Assembly (NCBI GenBank): GCA_030149295.1 | Contig: JASBRV010000135.1 | Span: forward strand, 1 to 64,000 | DNA from: Bacteriovoracales bacterium | Lineage (GTDB): Bacteria; Bdellovibrionota; Bacteriovoracia; Bacteriovoracales; Bacteriovoracaceae | DNA: 64,000 nucleotides | Direction of reading: 5' to 3' | Shown: positions 43,129 to 51,988 of the stretch, in pieces | Layout: the number at the start of each line of letters is the position of its first letter | Position numbering within the stretch: position 1 is the stretch's first letter | The notes under the pieces: generated by a model | The model's database searches: none | Seen by the model: the letters and a program-made list of their open reading frames with translations, nothing else | Told to the model about the DNA's origin: nothing | Position numbers and translations under genes: made by a program

Positions 43129-45150
43129 ATGGCCAAAAGCAAAGAAAGATTTGGAAGGTATTTAATTTTGGATCACCTCGTCGACGGTGGTATGGCCAAA
43201 ATTTGTCGTGCTCGCTTTTTAGGTGAGCAAGCCGATAAAGTCGTGGCCATTAAAATGATCCAACCTCAGTATTCCTCAGATGAGTCGTTTAAAACGATGT
43301 TTATGGATGAAATAAAGGTTACCTTTGGTCTTCTTCACCCAAATATTGTTCAGACTTACGATTATGGTCTTCACAAAGAGCAGCTCTTTGTCGCGATGGA
43401 ATACTGTGATGGAAGAAATCTTAAAGAATACCTTGATCGATTAAGACAAAAGAAATTCGTCTTTCCTGTTGAGATTAGTGTTTATATTATTTCTCAGGTT
43501 TGTCAGGGTCTCCACTATGCTCACACTTTTACCGATAAATTAACGGGCAAGGCCGCGCAAATCGTTCATCGCGATATATCACCTCATAATATTATGCTTA
43601 CCTATGATGGTGCAGTTAAAGTCATCGACTTTGGTATTGCAAAGGCGAATAGTAATTCAGAAGCCACGCAAGCGGGAACAATTAAAGGGAAGCTCAGCTA
43701 CCTAGCACCAGAATATCTTGATGGACTCAATTTAGATCCTCGTTACGATATGTTTGCCGTTGGAATCACCTTATGGGAAATGCTCTGTAGTCGAAAGCTC
43801 TTTAAAGCGGCTAATGACCTTGCTGTTTTGAAGAAAATTCAAGAATGCAAGATACCACCACCTTCGAAAATTAATCCAAATGTCCCTAAAGAGCTAGACG
43901 ATATAGTTTTGAGGGCCTTGAGGAAAGATCGCAATAAGCGCTACGAGAATATGGATCAGCTAAACCGTGCTTTGATTAAGTTTCTCTATGCCAATTATCC
44001 AGACTTTAATTCATCTGATTTATCATACTTTGCCAAAGAGCTTTTTAAAGAAGAAATTAAAAAAGATCGTGAAAAGCTTTTTGAATTTGGAAAGATTGAT
44101 ATCAAACCCTACATTGATGATTGGAAAGAAGAGCAGGAAGGGGGAATTGGCAAAGATAAAGCTTCAGAGGCACAAGAGAATACTTCTACTAAGACCTCAA
44201 CTTCGAGAAAAGAAGAAAATGTTTTAGATTTCGGTTTCGAGGAGCAATCTAATACTCACACAGGTCTAGCGAAAAGAAAACGTGCCGCCAAAAATAAAGA
44301 AACTGGTGGAGCTAAAAAGATTGATGGCGACAATTTAAAAATGTCCGCGCCACCTGCAAAAAAGAAAAGAGAGCAAACCTTCAAGTCCCAAGGAACACGC
44401 ACTCGTGCCGGAAGAGGAGGAGGCAAGTCTAAAGGAAAAGGAACCTCAACTCAAACGGGTGTGATCGATTCAAAAAACCTAAAGAAAGATAATATAAAGA
44501 AATTGATTATCATGACTGGAGTCTTGGCCGCAGTTGCCTACTTCGGAAAGGATACCTGGCTTCCGATGATTACGCCCAAAGAGCAAGTGGAGGTAAGGAA
44601 ACCAGCAGGAAATGAGGAAGATGATGTCGGTCCAGGCACAGAAGCTGTCACCAAGCATATGTCTAATGGCATTAGGATCTCTAATTATGATTCTCAAAGT
44701 CACAAGGTTTTTATTGATGGTGAAGAAGTCAAACCAGACTACCTCAAGAAAGTTCCCATTAAAACCAATCAAGAAGTTTTCTTAAGAGTTGAAAGGGTCG
44801 GCTATCGACCTTACACAGAGCGATTAAAGGTGCCCAAGGGAAAATTTTATACAGTGAAAATACCTCCAATGCCTGCTGAATCTTTCGGCTACATATACCT
44901 CTCCCGAGGCTGTAAGATGTATGGCACTCTTTCTTTTGAACTTTATGGAGAAAAAAGAGTTGAGACTATACCGTTTTCATCTCCCGTTGGGATTGCTTTT
45001 CCTATCCAGGGCGATGGGCGCCATCCTGCTGCGGAAAATGGAAATGCTCAATTTACGGTTTTTTATAGAAAACCAAAAGAAAAAGTAGAAAGAAAAATGA
45101 CCTTTTCATTTGATAAAGATGGGCAAAGAATTAATATTTGTGACCTTTAA
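43129..45150 (+). CDS. eukaryote-like Ser/Thr protein kinase with PEGA-like domain
   Basis: Membrane kinase of 673 aa. Catalytic domain about residues 8-280: glycine loop DGGMAKICRA, Lys42, HRD with Asp149 and Asn154, DFG at 167-169, and LAPEYL. All key residues are present, so it should be active. A polar, Lys-rich linker (about 315-455) follows, then one membrane helix (about 460-478) and an external part with a PEGA-like module (HKVFIDGEEVKPDYLKKVPI, residues about 525-590). GGAGATA lies upstream. It ends 4 nt into the convergent regulator gene. Confidence 0.93.
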   Translation: MAKSKERFGRYLILDHLVDGGMAKICRARFLGEQADKVVAIKMIQPQYSSDESFKTMFMDEIKVTFGLLHPNIVQTYDYGLHKEQLFVAMEYCDGRNLKEYLDRLRQKKFVFPVEISVYIISQVCQGLHYAHTFTDKLTGKAAQIVHRDISPHNIMLTYDGAVKVIDFGIAKANSNSEATQAGTIKGKLSYLAPEYLDGLNLDPRYDMFAVGITLWEMLCSRKLFKAANDLAVLKKIQECKIPPPSKINPNVPKELDDIVLRALRKDRNKRYENMDQLNRALIKFLYANYPDFNSSDLSYFAKELFKEEIKKDREKLFEFGKIDIKPYIDDWKEEQEGGIGKDKASEAQENTSTKTSTSRKEENVLDFGFEEQSNTHTGLAKRKRAAKNKETGGAKKIDGDNLKMSAPPAKKKREQTFKSQGTRTRAGRGGGKSKGKGTSTQTGVIDSKNLKKDNIKKLIIMTGVLAAVAYFGKDTWLPMITPKEQVEVRKPAGNEEDDVGPGTEAVTKHMSNGIRISNYDSQSHKVFIDGEEVKPDYLKKVPIKTNQEVFLRVERVGYRPYTERLKVPKGKFYTVKIPPMPAESFGYIYLSRGCKMYGTLSFELYGEKRVETIPFSSPVGIAFPIQGDGRHPAAENGNAQFTVFYRKPKEKVERKMTFSFDKDGQRINICDL

Positions 45151-46001
45151 GACTCTTCCCTTTTTTGCTTAAAGATATTATTTTTTCTCATGTTGATAAG
45201 GCGAAGAATATCAGCGGCCGTCTCTTCAAGAGCTTTATCTGTAACATTGAAGACAGGCCAACGTTTATTTTCTTTAAAAATAGAATTTGCCCATTCCAGC
45301 TCTTCAATAACCTTTGCCTCATTAGCATAATCACCAGTTACATCAGCAGCACCAAGACGAGAGAGTCGATTCGTGCGAATATGCTTTAGAGCTTCAGGGT
45401 TTATTGTTAAAGCAAAAATCTTTCTCTGGTCTACTTTAAATAGTTCTTCTGGAAGTTTTGTTCCCAGAACGAGAGGAACATTCATGACCTTTAAGCCGTG
45501 AAGACTAAGGTAAACTGATAGTGGCGTTTTTGAGGTTCTAGAAATACCAACTAAGATGACATCGGCGAGGTGGAGAGATCTTAGGTTGCGACCATCATCA
45601 TGATTAAGGGTGAACTCCATCGCCTCAACCCTTTTGTAATAATCATCATTGACTTGATGGAGAAGGCCTGGTTCATTTGTTGGCTCTTGGTCAAAATAAT
45701 TTGAAAATGTTGTCAGAGCAGGTCCTAAGACATCCAAAGTTCTGACATGCTTTACTCTGGCAACCTCGGCGATATACTCTCGCAGGTTAGCATCAACAAG
45801 AGTGTAAATGACGAGGTCATGGTGAACAGCGGCCTCAGCAAAGATTGTGTCAATTTGTTCATGGGTTCTGACTGATTTGTAGCGAGTAAAGTACACATCC
45901 CTATCTTGAAATTGGGTCATAACGGCACGACTAATTGCCGTTGCGGTCTCACCCGTTCCATCAGAAATGATTACAATTTTGAGTCTTTTTCTTTTACTCA
46001 T
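45147..46001 (-). CDS. pyruvate,phosphate dikinase / PEP synthase regulatory protein
   Basis: Bifunctional kinase-phosphorylase of the DUF299 family, which uses ADP and Pi to switch PEP synthase or PPDK off and on (284 aa). The N-terminal SDGTGETA and the P-loop-like GISRTSKTPLSVYL (about residue 155) are family signatures. Which target enzyme is used cannot be told from this sequence. It is the last gene of an operon with miaA (8-nt overlap), mutL and a diguanylate cyclase gene. Confidence 0.92.
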   Translation of the reverse strand: MSKRKRLKIVIISDGTGETATAISRAVMTQFQDRDVYFTRYKSVRTHEQIDTIFAEAAVHHDLVIYTLVDANLREYIAEVARVKHVRTLDVLGPALTTFSNYFDQEPTNEPGLLHQVNDDYYKRVEAMEFTLNHDDGRNLRSLHLADVILVGISRTSKTPLSVYLSLHGLKVMNVPLVLGTKLPEELFKVDQRKIFALTINPEALKHIRTNRLSRLGAADVTGDYANEAKVIEELEWANSIFKENKRWPVFNVTDKALEETAADILRLINMRKNNIFKQKREES

Positions 46002-46974
46002 AAAACCCGTCTATAAAAGCTTTAATTTCTTTCATTATAACGTCTTCTTCTTGAATTGGGTGGCGGGTAAGTTTTGGTTCTATTTTTTTGAAAAAGGTCT
46101 TTTGGGACTTTGAAAGCCGTCGAGTGTTTATAAAGATACGCTCTACGAGTTCGTTCTCTGAGAGCCTTCCTTCAAGAAAATCAATTGTTTCTTTATAACC
46201 AATGCTTTGCAAAGGTTTAAGGCTTGGAGAGAAGCCCTTTTCCAGAAGACCTCTTACTTCATCAATAAGACCATTTTTGAGCATTTCCCGAGTTCTTTTC
46301 TCCATAATTTCCCAATGAAAATCTTTGGGAAGAAGCAAATAATGGTGATGAAGACGCCAGGCTTTATTTTGAAGAGAGTTAAAGTTATAAGGCCCATCCT
46401 CATCTTTTTCCTCTTTGGCCTTACTGTAAGGTCTGTCATGAGTCATTGAATACTCTAGCGCCCTAATCGTACGGTAGCGGTCGTTAGAATGAATTCTTTT
46501 CTCTGATTCTGGGTCTAGTTCAGCGAGCTTTTTTCTGATTCCCGTCCAACCTTCTTTTTTTTCAATAGATTGAATTAGGAAAGATATCTCCGCTGGAGTT
46601 TCACCACTCTCATACATTCCCTTCATTAACGCCCTAATATAAAAAGCACTTCCGCCAACGATGAGGGGAATAGTTTCTTTGTTGTGTAGGTTTTTAATTA
46701 TTGGCAACGCTCTAGAGACATAATCACTAGCATTTAATGGTTGCTCAATAGTAGTACAATCAATGAGATGATGAGGCACAAATGATCGTTCTTCAGGTGA
46801 GGGCTTCGCCGTACCAATATTAAGCTCTGGATAAAAAAGAAGACTATCAGCGTTGATGATTTCTACTTTATGTCCGTTTTTTTTGAGAAAATCACAAACA
46901 CGCAGACTTATTTGAGTTTTCCCTGTGGCAGTGGCTCCTGTGATAAGAATAAGTGGAAGTTTAGGAGAGCTCAT
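45994..46974 (-). CDS. miaA: tRNA dimethylallyltransferase
   Basis: Adds a dimethylallyl group to A37 of tRNAs reading UNN codons (326 aa). P-loop ITGATATGKTQ (family consensus GPTASGKT, here slightly changed), NADSLLFYPELNIGTAKPSPEE, and YRTIRALEYSM are recognisable. Substitution in the DSMQVY motif (SLLFY) is unusual. It overlaps mutL by 4 nt, as is common (mutL-miaA). Confidence 0.92.
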   Translation of the reverse strand: MSSPKLPLILITGATATGKTQISLRVCDFLKKNGHKVEIINADSLLFYPELNIGTAKPSPEERSFVPHHLIDCTTIEQPLNASDYVSRALPIIKNLHNKETIPLIVGGSAFYIRALMKGMYESGETPAEISFLIQSIEKKEGWTGIRKKLAELDPESEKRIHSNDRYRTIRALEYSMTHDRPYSKAKEEKDEDGPYNFNSLQNKAWRLHHHYLLLPKDFHWEIMEKRTREMLKNGLIDEVRGLLEKGFSPSLKPLQSIGYKETIDFLEGRLSENELVERIFINTRRLSKSQKTFFKKIEPKLTRHPIQEEDVIMKEIKAFIDGFYE

Positions 46975-48608
46975 AGTGAGAAGTGCTGTTTAATGAAGTT
47001 CTCATCTAGAGGAAGAATAAATTGGTTGGAATGATCCCCAAAGAGGTCACGGACTTTCATGACCCAATTTGTTGTGAAAGAAAAGGAGTGAATATTTAGT
47101 TCATCACCTGTTTGAATTTCTCGACAAATAGCCTGTGCCAGAAGGTGAATATTTCCTAAGCCAGAATAAACTTGATGATAACCTCTGAGAGTTAAACTGG
47201 ATTCATCTAAAAACTCACAAAGAAAGCCTCTTTTTTCTAGAGTTTCCAGTAACTCCTGCTGAGAGAAATTTGAAGGTACGGTTTCTAAGGGTTCACAAAT
47301 AAGAAGAGGGATAAAATCTGTATCACTGATTTCCTCCATGTTTTGGAGATAGGAATAAAGGGTATGGATAAGTTTTTCTTTGTGAAGTAGGTAAGGAGGA
47401 TGCGAATTAATCAATTGAAAGAGACCCGTAGTTTGTCGAAGGAATGCATCTTGAGGGGACGGACTTGAAAGAGGGCTTTGGTTAAAGAGAGGGCTTGAAT
47501 CTACAGATGTATTGGTAGGCCGTGGAGAAGGACTGTTTTCTTTATTTTCTCTTTCATTTCCCCAAAAATGGCTTTGTTCACCTTGCTGAGTTGAAATTTT
47601 TTTTATTTCACTAGAGAGGAGGGCCGTAATAACTGAGAGCTTGAAGAACTTGATTTGAGTCTTATTTGGATGCACATTGACGTCAATGAGTGACTCTGGC
47701 ACATCGATAAAGACACAATAGTGACCACTTTCTCCTATGGGATAATGGCCTTCTGCACTTCTTAAAATCGTTTGGTGGATTTGACGGTCAGTAAAAAGAC
47801 GAGAATTTCCAAAAAGAAAATTTTTCTTATGAGCATTACCTCTTGTAGAGTTTTGAGAGAGGTAGCCATAAACTTTGTGCCCCTCATATTGTCCTGAAAA
47901 CTCCCAAACCTCTGGATTCTTTTTGCGAGGATTAAAAAGCTTGGCAACTCTTTCTCTTGGATTATTTGTAGCAGGGTAAACGACTTTATCTTCGTCATCC
48001 CACTTTATAATAAATTTGACTAGTGGATTGGCAATAATGAAAGAGTCAATGACTCTTTTAATAGCGTTTTTCTCAGACTGGGCTGACTTAATAAACTTCA
48101 ATCGTGCCGGAGTATTAAAGAAGAGGTCTTTGATAAAAAGGGAGGTCCCTTTTCTTAAGTTCTCCTGCCTTTCATGGGCTTTTTCTCGGCCAGCTTGGAA
48201 AACAATCTTACCCCCATCTTTGTCATCTTCTTTTTTCGCCGAAGAGCAGGTGACTTTAGCAATGGAGGCAATTGAGGCAAGGGCTTCACCTCTAAATCCG
48301 AAGCTTTTTAAGCTATACAGATCCTCAAACCGAGAAATCTTTGAGGTCGCATGCCGACAAAAAGCGTAGGGAAGGTCTTCAAAGCTCATCCCATTACCAT
48401 TATCTTCTAAGGAGATGAGGTCGAGGCCATTATTGATAAGATGAAGTTCTATTTGGGTAGATTCAGCATCGAGAGAGTTTTCGATAATTTCTTTGATAAG
48501 ACTTGCTGGTCTTTCAATAACCTCCCCGGCCTTAATTTGGTCAACAAGGTGTTCGGGGAGTAGCTTTATATGATTTGAAGTATTTTCAAGAGAAGAACCA
48601 GTTATCAT
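46971..48608 (-). CDS. mutL: DNA mismatch repair protein MutL
   Basis: Mismatch-repair ATPase that couples MutS to strand removal (545 aa). The N-terminal GHKL motifs are present: EIIENSLDAESTQIEL, DNGNGMSFEDL, and GFRGEALASIASI. The linker (about 340-400) is Ser/Pro-rich. The C-terminal domain is short and shows no DQHAxxExxxxE metal motif, so it should lack the latent endonuclease; if so, a MutH or another nuclease is needed, not seen here. The ATG overlaps the GGDEF gene by 4 nt. Confidence 0.95.
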   Translation of the reverse strand: MITGSSLENTSNHIKLLPEHLVDQIKAGEVIERPASLIKEIIENSLDAESTQIELHLINNGLDLISLEDNGNGMSFEDLPYAFCRHATSKISRFEDLYSLKSFGFRGEALASIASIAKVTCSSAKKEDDKDGGKIVFQAGREKAHERQENLRKGTSLFIKDLFFNTPARLKFIKSAQSEKNAIKRVIDSFIIANPLVKFIIKWDDEDKVVYPATNNPRERVAKLFNPRKKNPEVWEFSGQYEGHKVYGYLSQNSTRGNAHKKNFLFGNSRLFTDRQIHQTILRSAEGHYPIGESGHYCVFIDVPESLIDVNVHPNKTQIKFFKLSVITALLSSEIKKISTQQGEQSHFWGNERENKENSPSPRPTNTSVDSSPLFNQSPLSSPSPQDAFLRQTTGLFQLINSHPPYLLHKEKLIHTLYSYLQNMEEISDTDFIPLLICEPLETVPSNFSQQELLETLEKRGFLCEFLDESSLTLRGYHQVYSGLGNIHLLAQAICREIQTGDELNIHSFSFTTNWVMKVRDLFGDHSNQFILPLDENFIKQHFSL

Positions 48609-49519
48609 TTTGCTCGGTAAAAATTCACCTGGTTTCTTCCTCCTTGTTTAGACTTATAAACGGCTTCATCAGCGCGTTTGAATAGGTCAGTCCCTGTCGC
48701 CACTCCTTGGCGATAGTCGGCAACGCCAATCGAAGCCGTCACTGGTAATCGTTTTTCATCGTAGATAAATTCGTGGCTTTCTACTAGTTTTCTTAGCCTT
48801 TCCGCAATTTCAAAAGATTGCTTGAGATTTGTTTTAGGCAAAAGAATGACAAATTCTTCACCACCGTAGCGAGCGAAAATATCTTGCTCTCTCACACCAT
48901 TCTTTCTGATGATTCCTGCCATTTCTTTGAGAACAAAGTCTCCAGCATCGTGACCGTAACCATCATTGAGTTTTTTGAAATGGTCCAAGTCAAAAACAAT
49001 AAGAGAAAGTGGTGTTCCCGTTACCTTTGACTTTTTTACCTCGAGATCGAGAGCATTATTAAAGTAGCCTTTGTTGTAACAACCTGTGTGCTTATCAGTA
49101 TTGGCTTCATGCTGAAGCTTATCATACGTCAATCTTTCAGGATCACCCTTTGGCAGATACTTTAAAGCAATGTTACCAAGCTTAATCATATCGCCTTTGT
49201 TGAGCTGCTCTGATCCTTCTATTTTCTTGTTATTGAGGAAAGTCCCATTTCGAGAGCCAGCATCCTCAACCATGTGGGTGTTTCCATCATTTGATGTGAC
49301 TTTAAAGTGGTAGCGAGAAATGCCGTTAAATTCTAAAGGAATAGTATTGTCCGGATTTCTTCCGCAAGAAACTTCATTTTCCTTTAGATCAAAAATTGTA
49401 CCGTTAAGGTCTCCACCAACAACGAGTAGTGCTGCTGGTTTTTCAGCGGCCTCATTTTCTGCAGCAGCTAGAGCTGCTTTTATGTCTGTTAAAACGACGG
49501 TCGAATCGTCACCGGCCAT
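48605..49519 (-). CDS. FHA-GGDEF diguanylate cyclase
   Basis: Protein of 304 aa. An FHA phosphothreonine-binding domain (about residues 30-110; SCGRNPDNTIPLEFNGISRYH, GSRNGTFLNNKKI) is followed by a GGDEF domain with an intact active site (ARYGGEEFVILL) and an inhibitory I-site RxxD (REQD) five residues before it. It likely makes c-di-GMP, perhaps controlled by Ser/Thr phosphorylation such as by the kinase encoded at 43129. It is the first gene of an operon with mutL, miaA and the PEP-synthase regulator gene. Confidence 0.93.
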   Translation of the reverse strand: MAGDDSTVVLTDIKAALAAAENEAAEKPAALLVVGGDLNGTIFDLKENEVSCGRNPDNTIPLEFNGISRYHFKVTSNDGNTHMVEDAGSRNGTFLNNKKIEGSEQLNKGDMIKLGNIALKYLPKGDPERLTYDKLQHEANTDKHTGCYNKGYFNNALDLEVKKSKVTGTPLSLIVFDLDHFKKLNDGYGHDAGDFVLKEMAGIIRKNGVREQDIFARYGGEEFVILLPKTNLKQSFEIAERLRKLVESHEFIYDEKRLPVTASIGVADYRQGVATGTDLFKRADEAVYKSKQGGRNQVNFYRAK

Positions 49520-49570
49520 TTGGCATTCCTTGTGTTTTTTAAAGTGAAACCTTCAAAAATAATGTCAATT

Positions 49571-50851
49571 TTATCCCTTAGGACCATTCTTTTCAACTAG
49601 GTATAACCATTCAAAAGCAAAGCGTTTTCCAGCCTCTACTCCTGGTTGGTCAAAGGGATTGATGTTAAGCATAAGACCGACAAGAGCAGTCAGTGATTCA
49701 AAATAAAGAATCATCTGGCCCATATGGTGAGGGTCGAGGCCATCAATTGTTAGGTGCATATAAGGTCTTTGTGCTTCTGAGAGGGCTTTTAGCGTGCCAT
49801 TAAATTCTGCTTTCATAAGTTGAGAAAGATTATAGGGGCTCAGCTTTTGAAGGGAGCCCGTTTCCAGATCATTGGCCAAGCTAAAGTCATGAGCCGGTTT
49901 TTCAATTTCAAGCATAAGACACACCTTGTCAGGCGGGCCTTCCATGAAAAGTTGCACCTGGGAGTGTTGATCTGTCGCACCATAAGCGGGCACAGGTGTT
50001 AGGCCGACACTTTTACCCTCTTGTGTCTTCTTGCCAAGAGATTCTGCCCATAACTGGACAAACCAAAAACTTAGGTCTCTTAAGCGGGAGGAGTAAGGCA
50101 TAAGAACTGTTTGATTGAATCCCTCTTCATTGAGAGAAAGTAAGTACTGGGCAGATTGAATGAGAATATTTTCATTGAGATCAGTATTGAGAAGAAATTT
50201 TTTACTTTCCTGAGCTCCTTCTAAAAGCTCAGTGGTGTTGATACCTGCAAAAAGAGCTGGGAGTAGCCCTACTGGCGTCAAAACACTAAAGCGACCACCA
50301 ACGTTTGAAGGAACTTCTAAGCAGGTGACTCCCCATTTTTTAGAGAGTTCTAAAAAATCACTTTTGACTGGATCAGTGGCAAAGACAAAATAATTTTTAA
50401 AATCTTTTTCCTCAATTCCCTTGTCCTTTAACCACTGACAAATAATTGCCAAGCAAGCATTTGTTTCTGCAGTTCCCCCGCTTTTAGAAACAAAATAAAA
50501 GAGGGCTTTTTGCGGTTCAATCTGACTGAGTTGATCGTGAAGCTTTTCAGCATCAATATTGTTTATAAAGGTGAAGTTTCTTTTATTGTTTCCTAGGGCG
50601 GACACGAGCATCTCTGGTCCTAGAGAAGAACCACCAATTCCCACTTGAATAAAATGGGTTCTGCTTTGAAATTTTTCATAGATTTCCATGCAGCTATGGA
50701 GAAGCTCTTTTCTCAGGTTAACGTGAAAGAATCCAATTTCGTCACTATTAATTGTCTGAAGAAATTTTTTCCAGGACTCCTGAACAAAAGAAGCCTCTGT
50801 CAAGGCAGGCTTAATTCGATCAGTGTGATCAAAGGATATTGAAAAACTCAT
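49571..50851 (-). CDS. pgi: glucose-6-phosphate isomerase
   Basis: Glycolytic isomerase of 426 aa, of the shorter bacterial type. VGIGGSSLGPEML near residue 72, the signature NVGGRFSVLTPVGLLPA and the C-terminal FDQPGVEAGKRFA with a catalytic lysine are present. It starts 1 nt after the stop of an acyl-CoA dehydrogenase gene, an unusual operon partner. Confidence 0.95.
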   Translation of the reverse strand: MSFSISFDHTDRIKPALTEASFVQESWKKFLQTINSDEIGFFHVNLRKELLHSCMEIYEKFQSRTHFIQVGIGGSSLGPEMLVSALGNNKRNFTFINNIDAEKLHDQLSQIEPQKALFYFVSKSGGTAETNACLAIICQWLKDKGIEEKDFKNYFVFATDPVKSDFLELSKKWGVTCLEVPSNVGGRFSVLTPVGLLPALFAGINTTELLEGAQESKKFLLNTDLNENILIQSAQYLLSLNEEGFNQTVLMPYSSRLRDLSFWFVQLWAESLGKKTQEGKSVGLTPVPAYGATDQHSQVQLFMEGPPDKVCLMLEIEKPAHDFSLANDLETGSLQKLSPYNLSQLMKAEFNGTLKALSEAQRPYMHLTIDGLDPHHMGQMILYFESLTALVGLMLNINPFDQPGVEAGKRFAFEWLYLVEKNGPKG

Positions 50852-50852
50852 T

Positions 50853-51980
50853 TTAATACTCTTTCTTTAGTTGTCTGGCGATAACAACTCTTTGAATTTG
50901 GTTGGTACCTTCAACAATTTGCAGAACTTTTGCATCCCTCATCATTCTCTCTACTGGGTACTCGCTGGTGTATCCAACACCACCATGTATTTGAACTGAG
51001 TCTGTCGTGACTTTCATGGCCACATCTGTAGCCTTTAATTTAGCCATGGAGCAAAGCTTTGAGTTAATGATTCCTTTATCAAGAAGTTCAGCCCCTCTTT
51101 CCACGAGAAGTCTTGAAGCTTCTAATTCAGTGGCCATGTCTGCCATCATGAACTGAAGACCTTGAAAATTGAAAATAGGCTGATCAAATTGATTTCTTTC
51201 GAGGGAGTATTTAACGGCTTCATCGAGGGCGCGCTCTGTGAGTCCAACGGCAATGGCGCCGATGGTGACTCGTCCTGCATCTAATCCTCCGAGGGCAACT
51301 TTAAAACCTTCACCCTCAGCACCGATTCGATTTTCTTCTGGCACAAGACAGTTTTGAAAAAGAATTTCTCGGGTGGGAGAAGCTTTCCAGCCCATTTTTT
51401 TCTCTTTTTTCCCGTAAGTGAATCCTTCAGTACCATCTTCAACGATGAAGGCGCTGACACCACTTGAGCCTTCACCACCCGTGCGGGCCATAACGATATA
51501 AGTCTTTGCAATGCCACCGGATGTGATCCACATTTTTGAACCATTAAGGAGGTAACCACCTTCAGTCTTTTTGGCGGTTGTCTTCATGGCCTTAGCATCA
51601 CTACCTGAACTGGACTCAGAAAGGCAAAAGGCTCCAATTTGCTGACCGGCGCTCAATTCGGGTAGGTACTTCTTCTTTTGATCTTCGTTACCAAAGCGTT
51701 CAATAATTCCTTGGACCATGGTCGAGACACTTACTGTAACGGCATAAGAAACAGAAGATTTGGCTATTTCTTGAAGGGCAATGCAGAAATCACTATAACC
51801 TAAGCCTGCTCCACCATACTCCTCTGAAACGGTCATACCACAAAAACCCAGATTTCCTAGTTCTTTGAAAACATCCATTCGAAAATGTTCATTGGCATCA
51901 TCTTCTTCAGCAAAAGGTTCTATTTTAGCGAGTCTAAATTTTTCAAGTTGTGATTTGAGTTCCTGTTGCAGTTCATTCAT
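50853..51980 (-). CDS. acyl-CoA dehydrogenase (short-chain type)
   Basis: FAD flavoenzyme of 375 aa. The FAD/substrate segment AFCLSESSSGSDAKA and KMWITSGGIAK are present. The catalytic glutamate is at the canonical C-terminal position (VEGTNQIQRVVIA), and the alternate position reads GLDAGRVT, without Glu. This is as in butyryl/short-chain enzymes. It lies 8 nt after the second dehydrogenase gene and 1 nt before pgi. Confidence 0.92.
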   Translation of the reverse strand: MNELQQELKSQLEKFRLAKIEPFAEEDDANEHFRMDVFKELGNLGFCGMTVSEEYGGAGLGYSDFCIALQEIAKSSVSYAVTVSVSTMVQGIIERFGNEDQKKKYLPELSAGQQIGAFCLSESSSGSDAKAMKTTAKKTEGGYLLNGSKMWITSGGIAKTYIVMARTGGEGSSGVSAFIVEDGTEGFTYGKKEKKMGWKASPTREILFQNCLVPEENRIGAEGEGFKVALGGLDAGRVTIGAIAVGLTERALDEAVKYSLERNQFDQPIFNFQGLQFMMADMATELEASRLLVERGAELLDKGIINSKLCSMAKLKATDVAMKVTTDSVQIHGGVGYTSEYPVERMMRDAKVLQIVEGTNQIQRVVIARQLKKEY

Positions 51981-51988
51981 ACGTTTTC

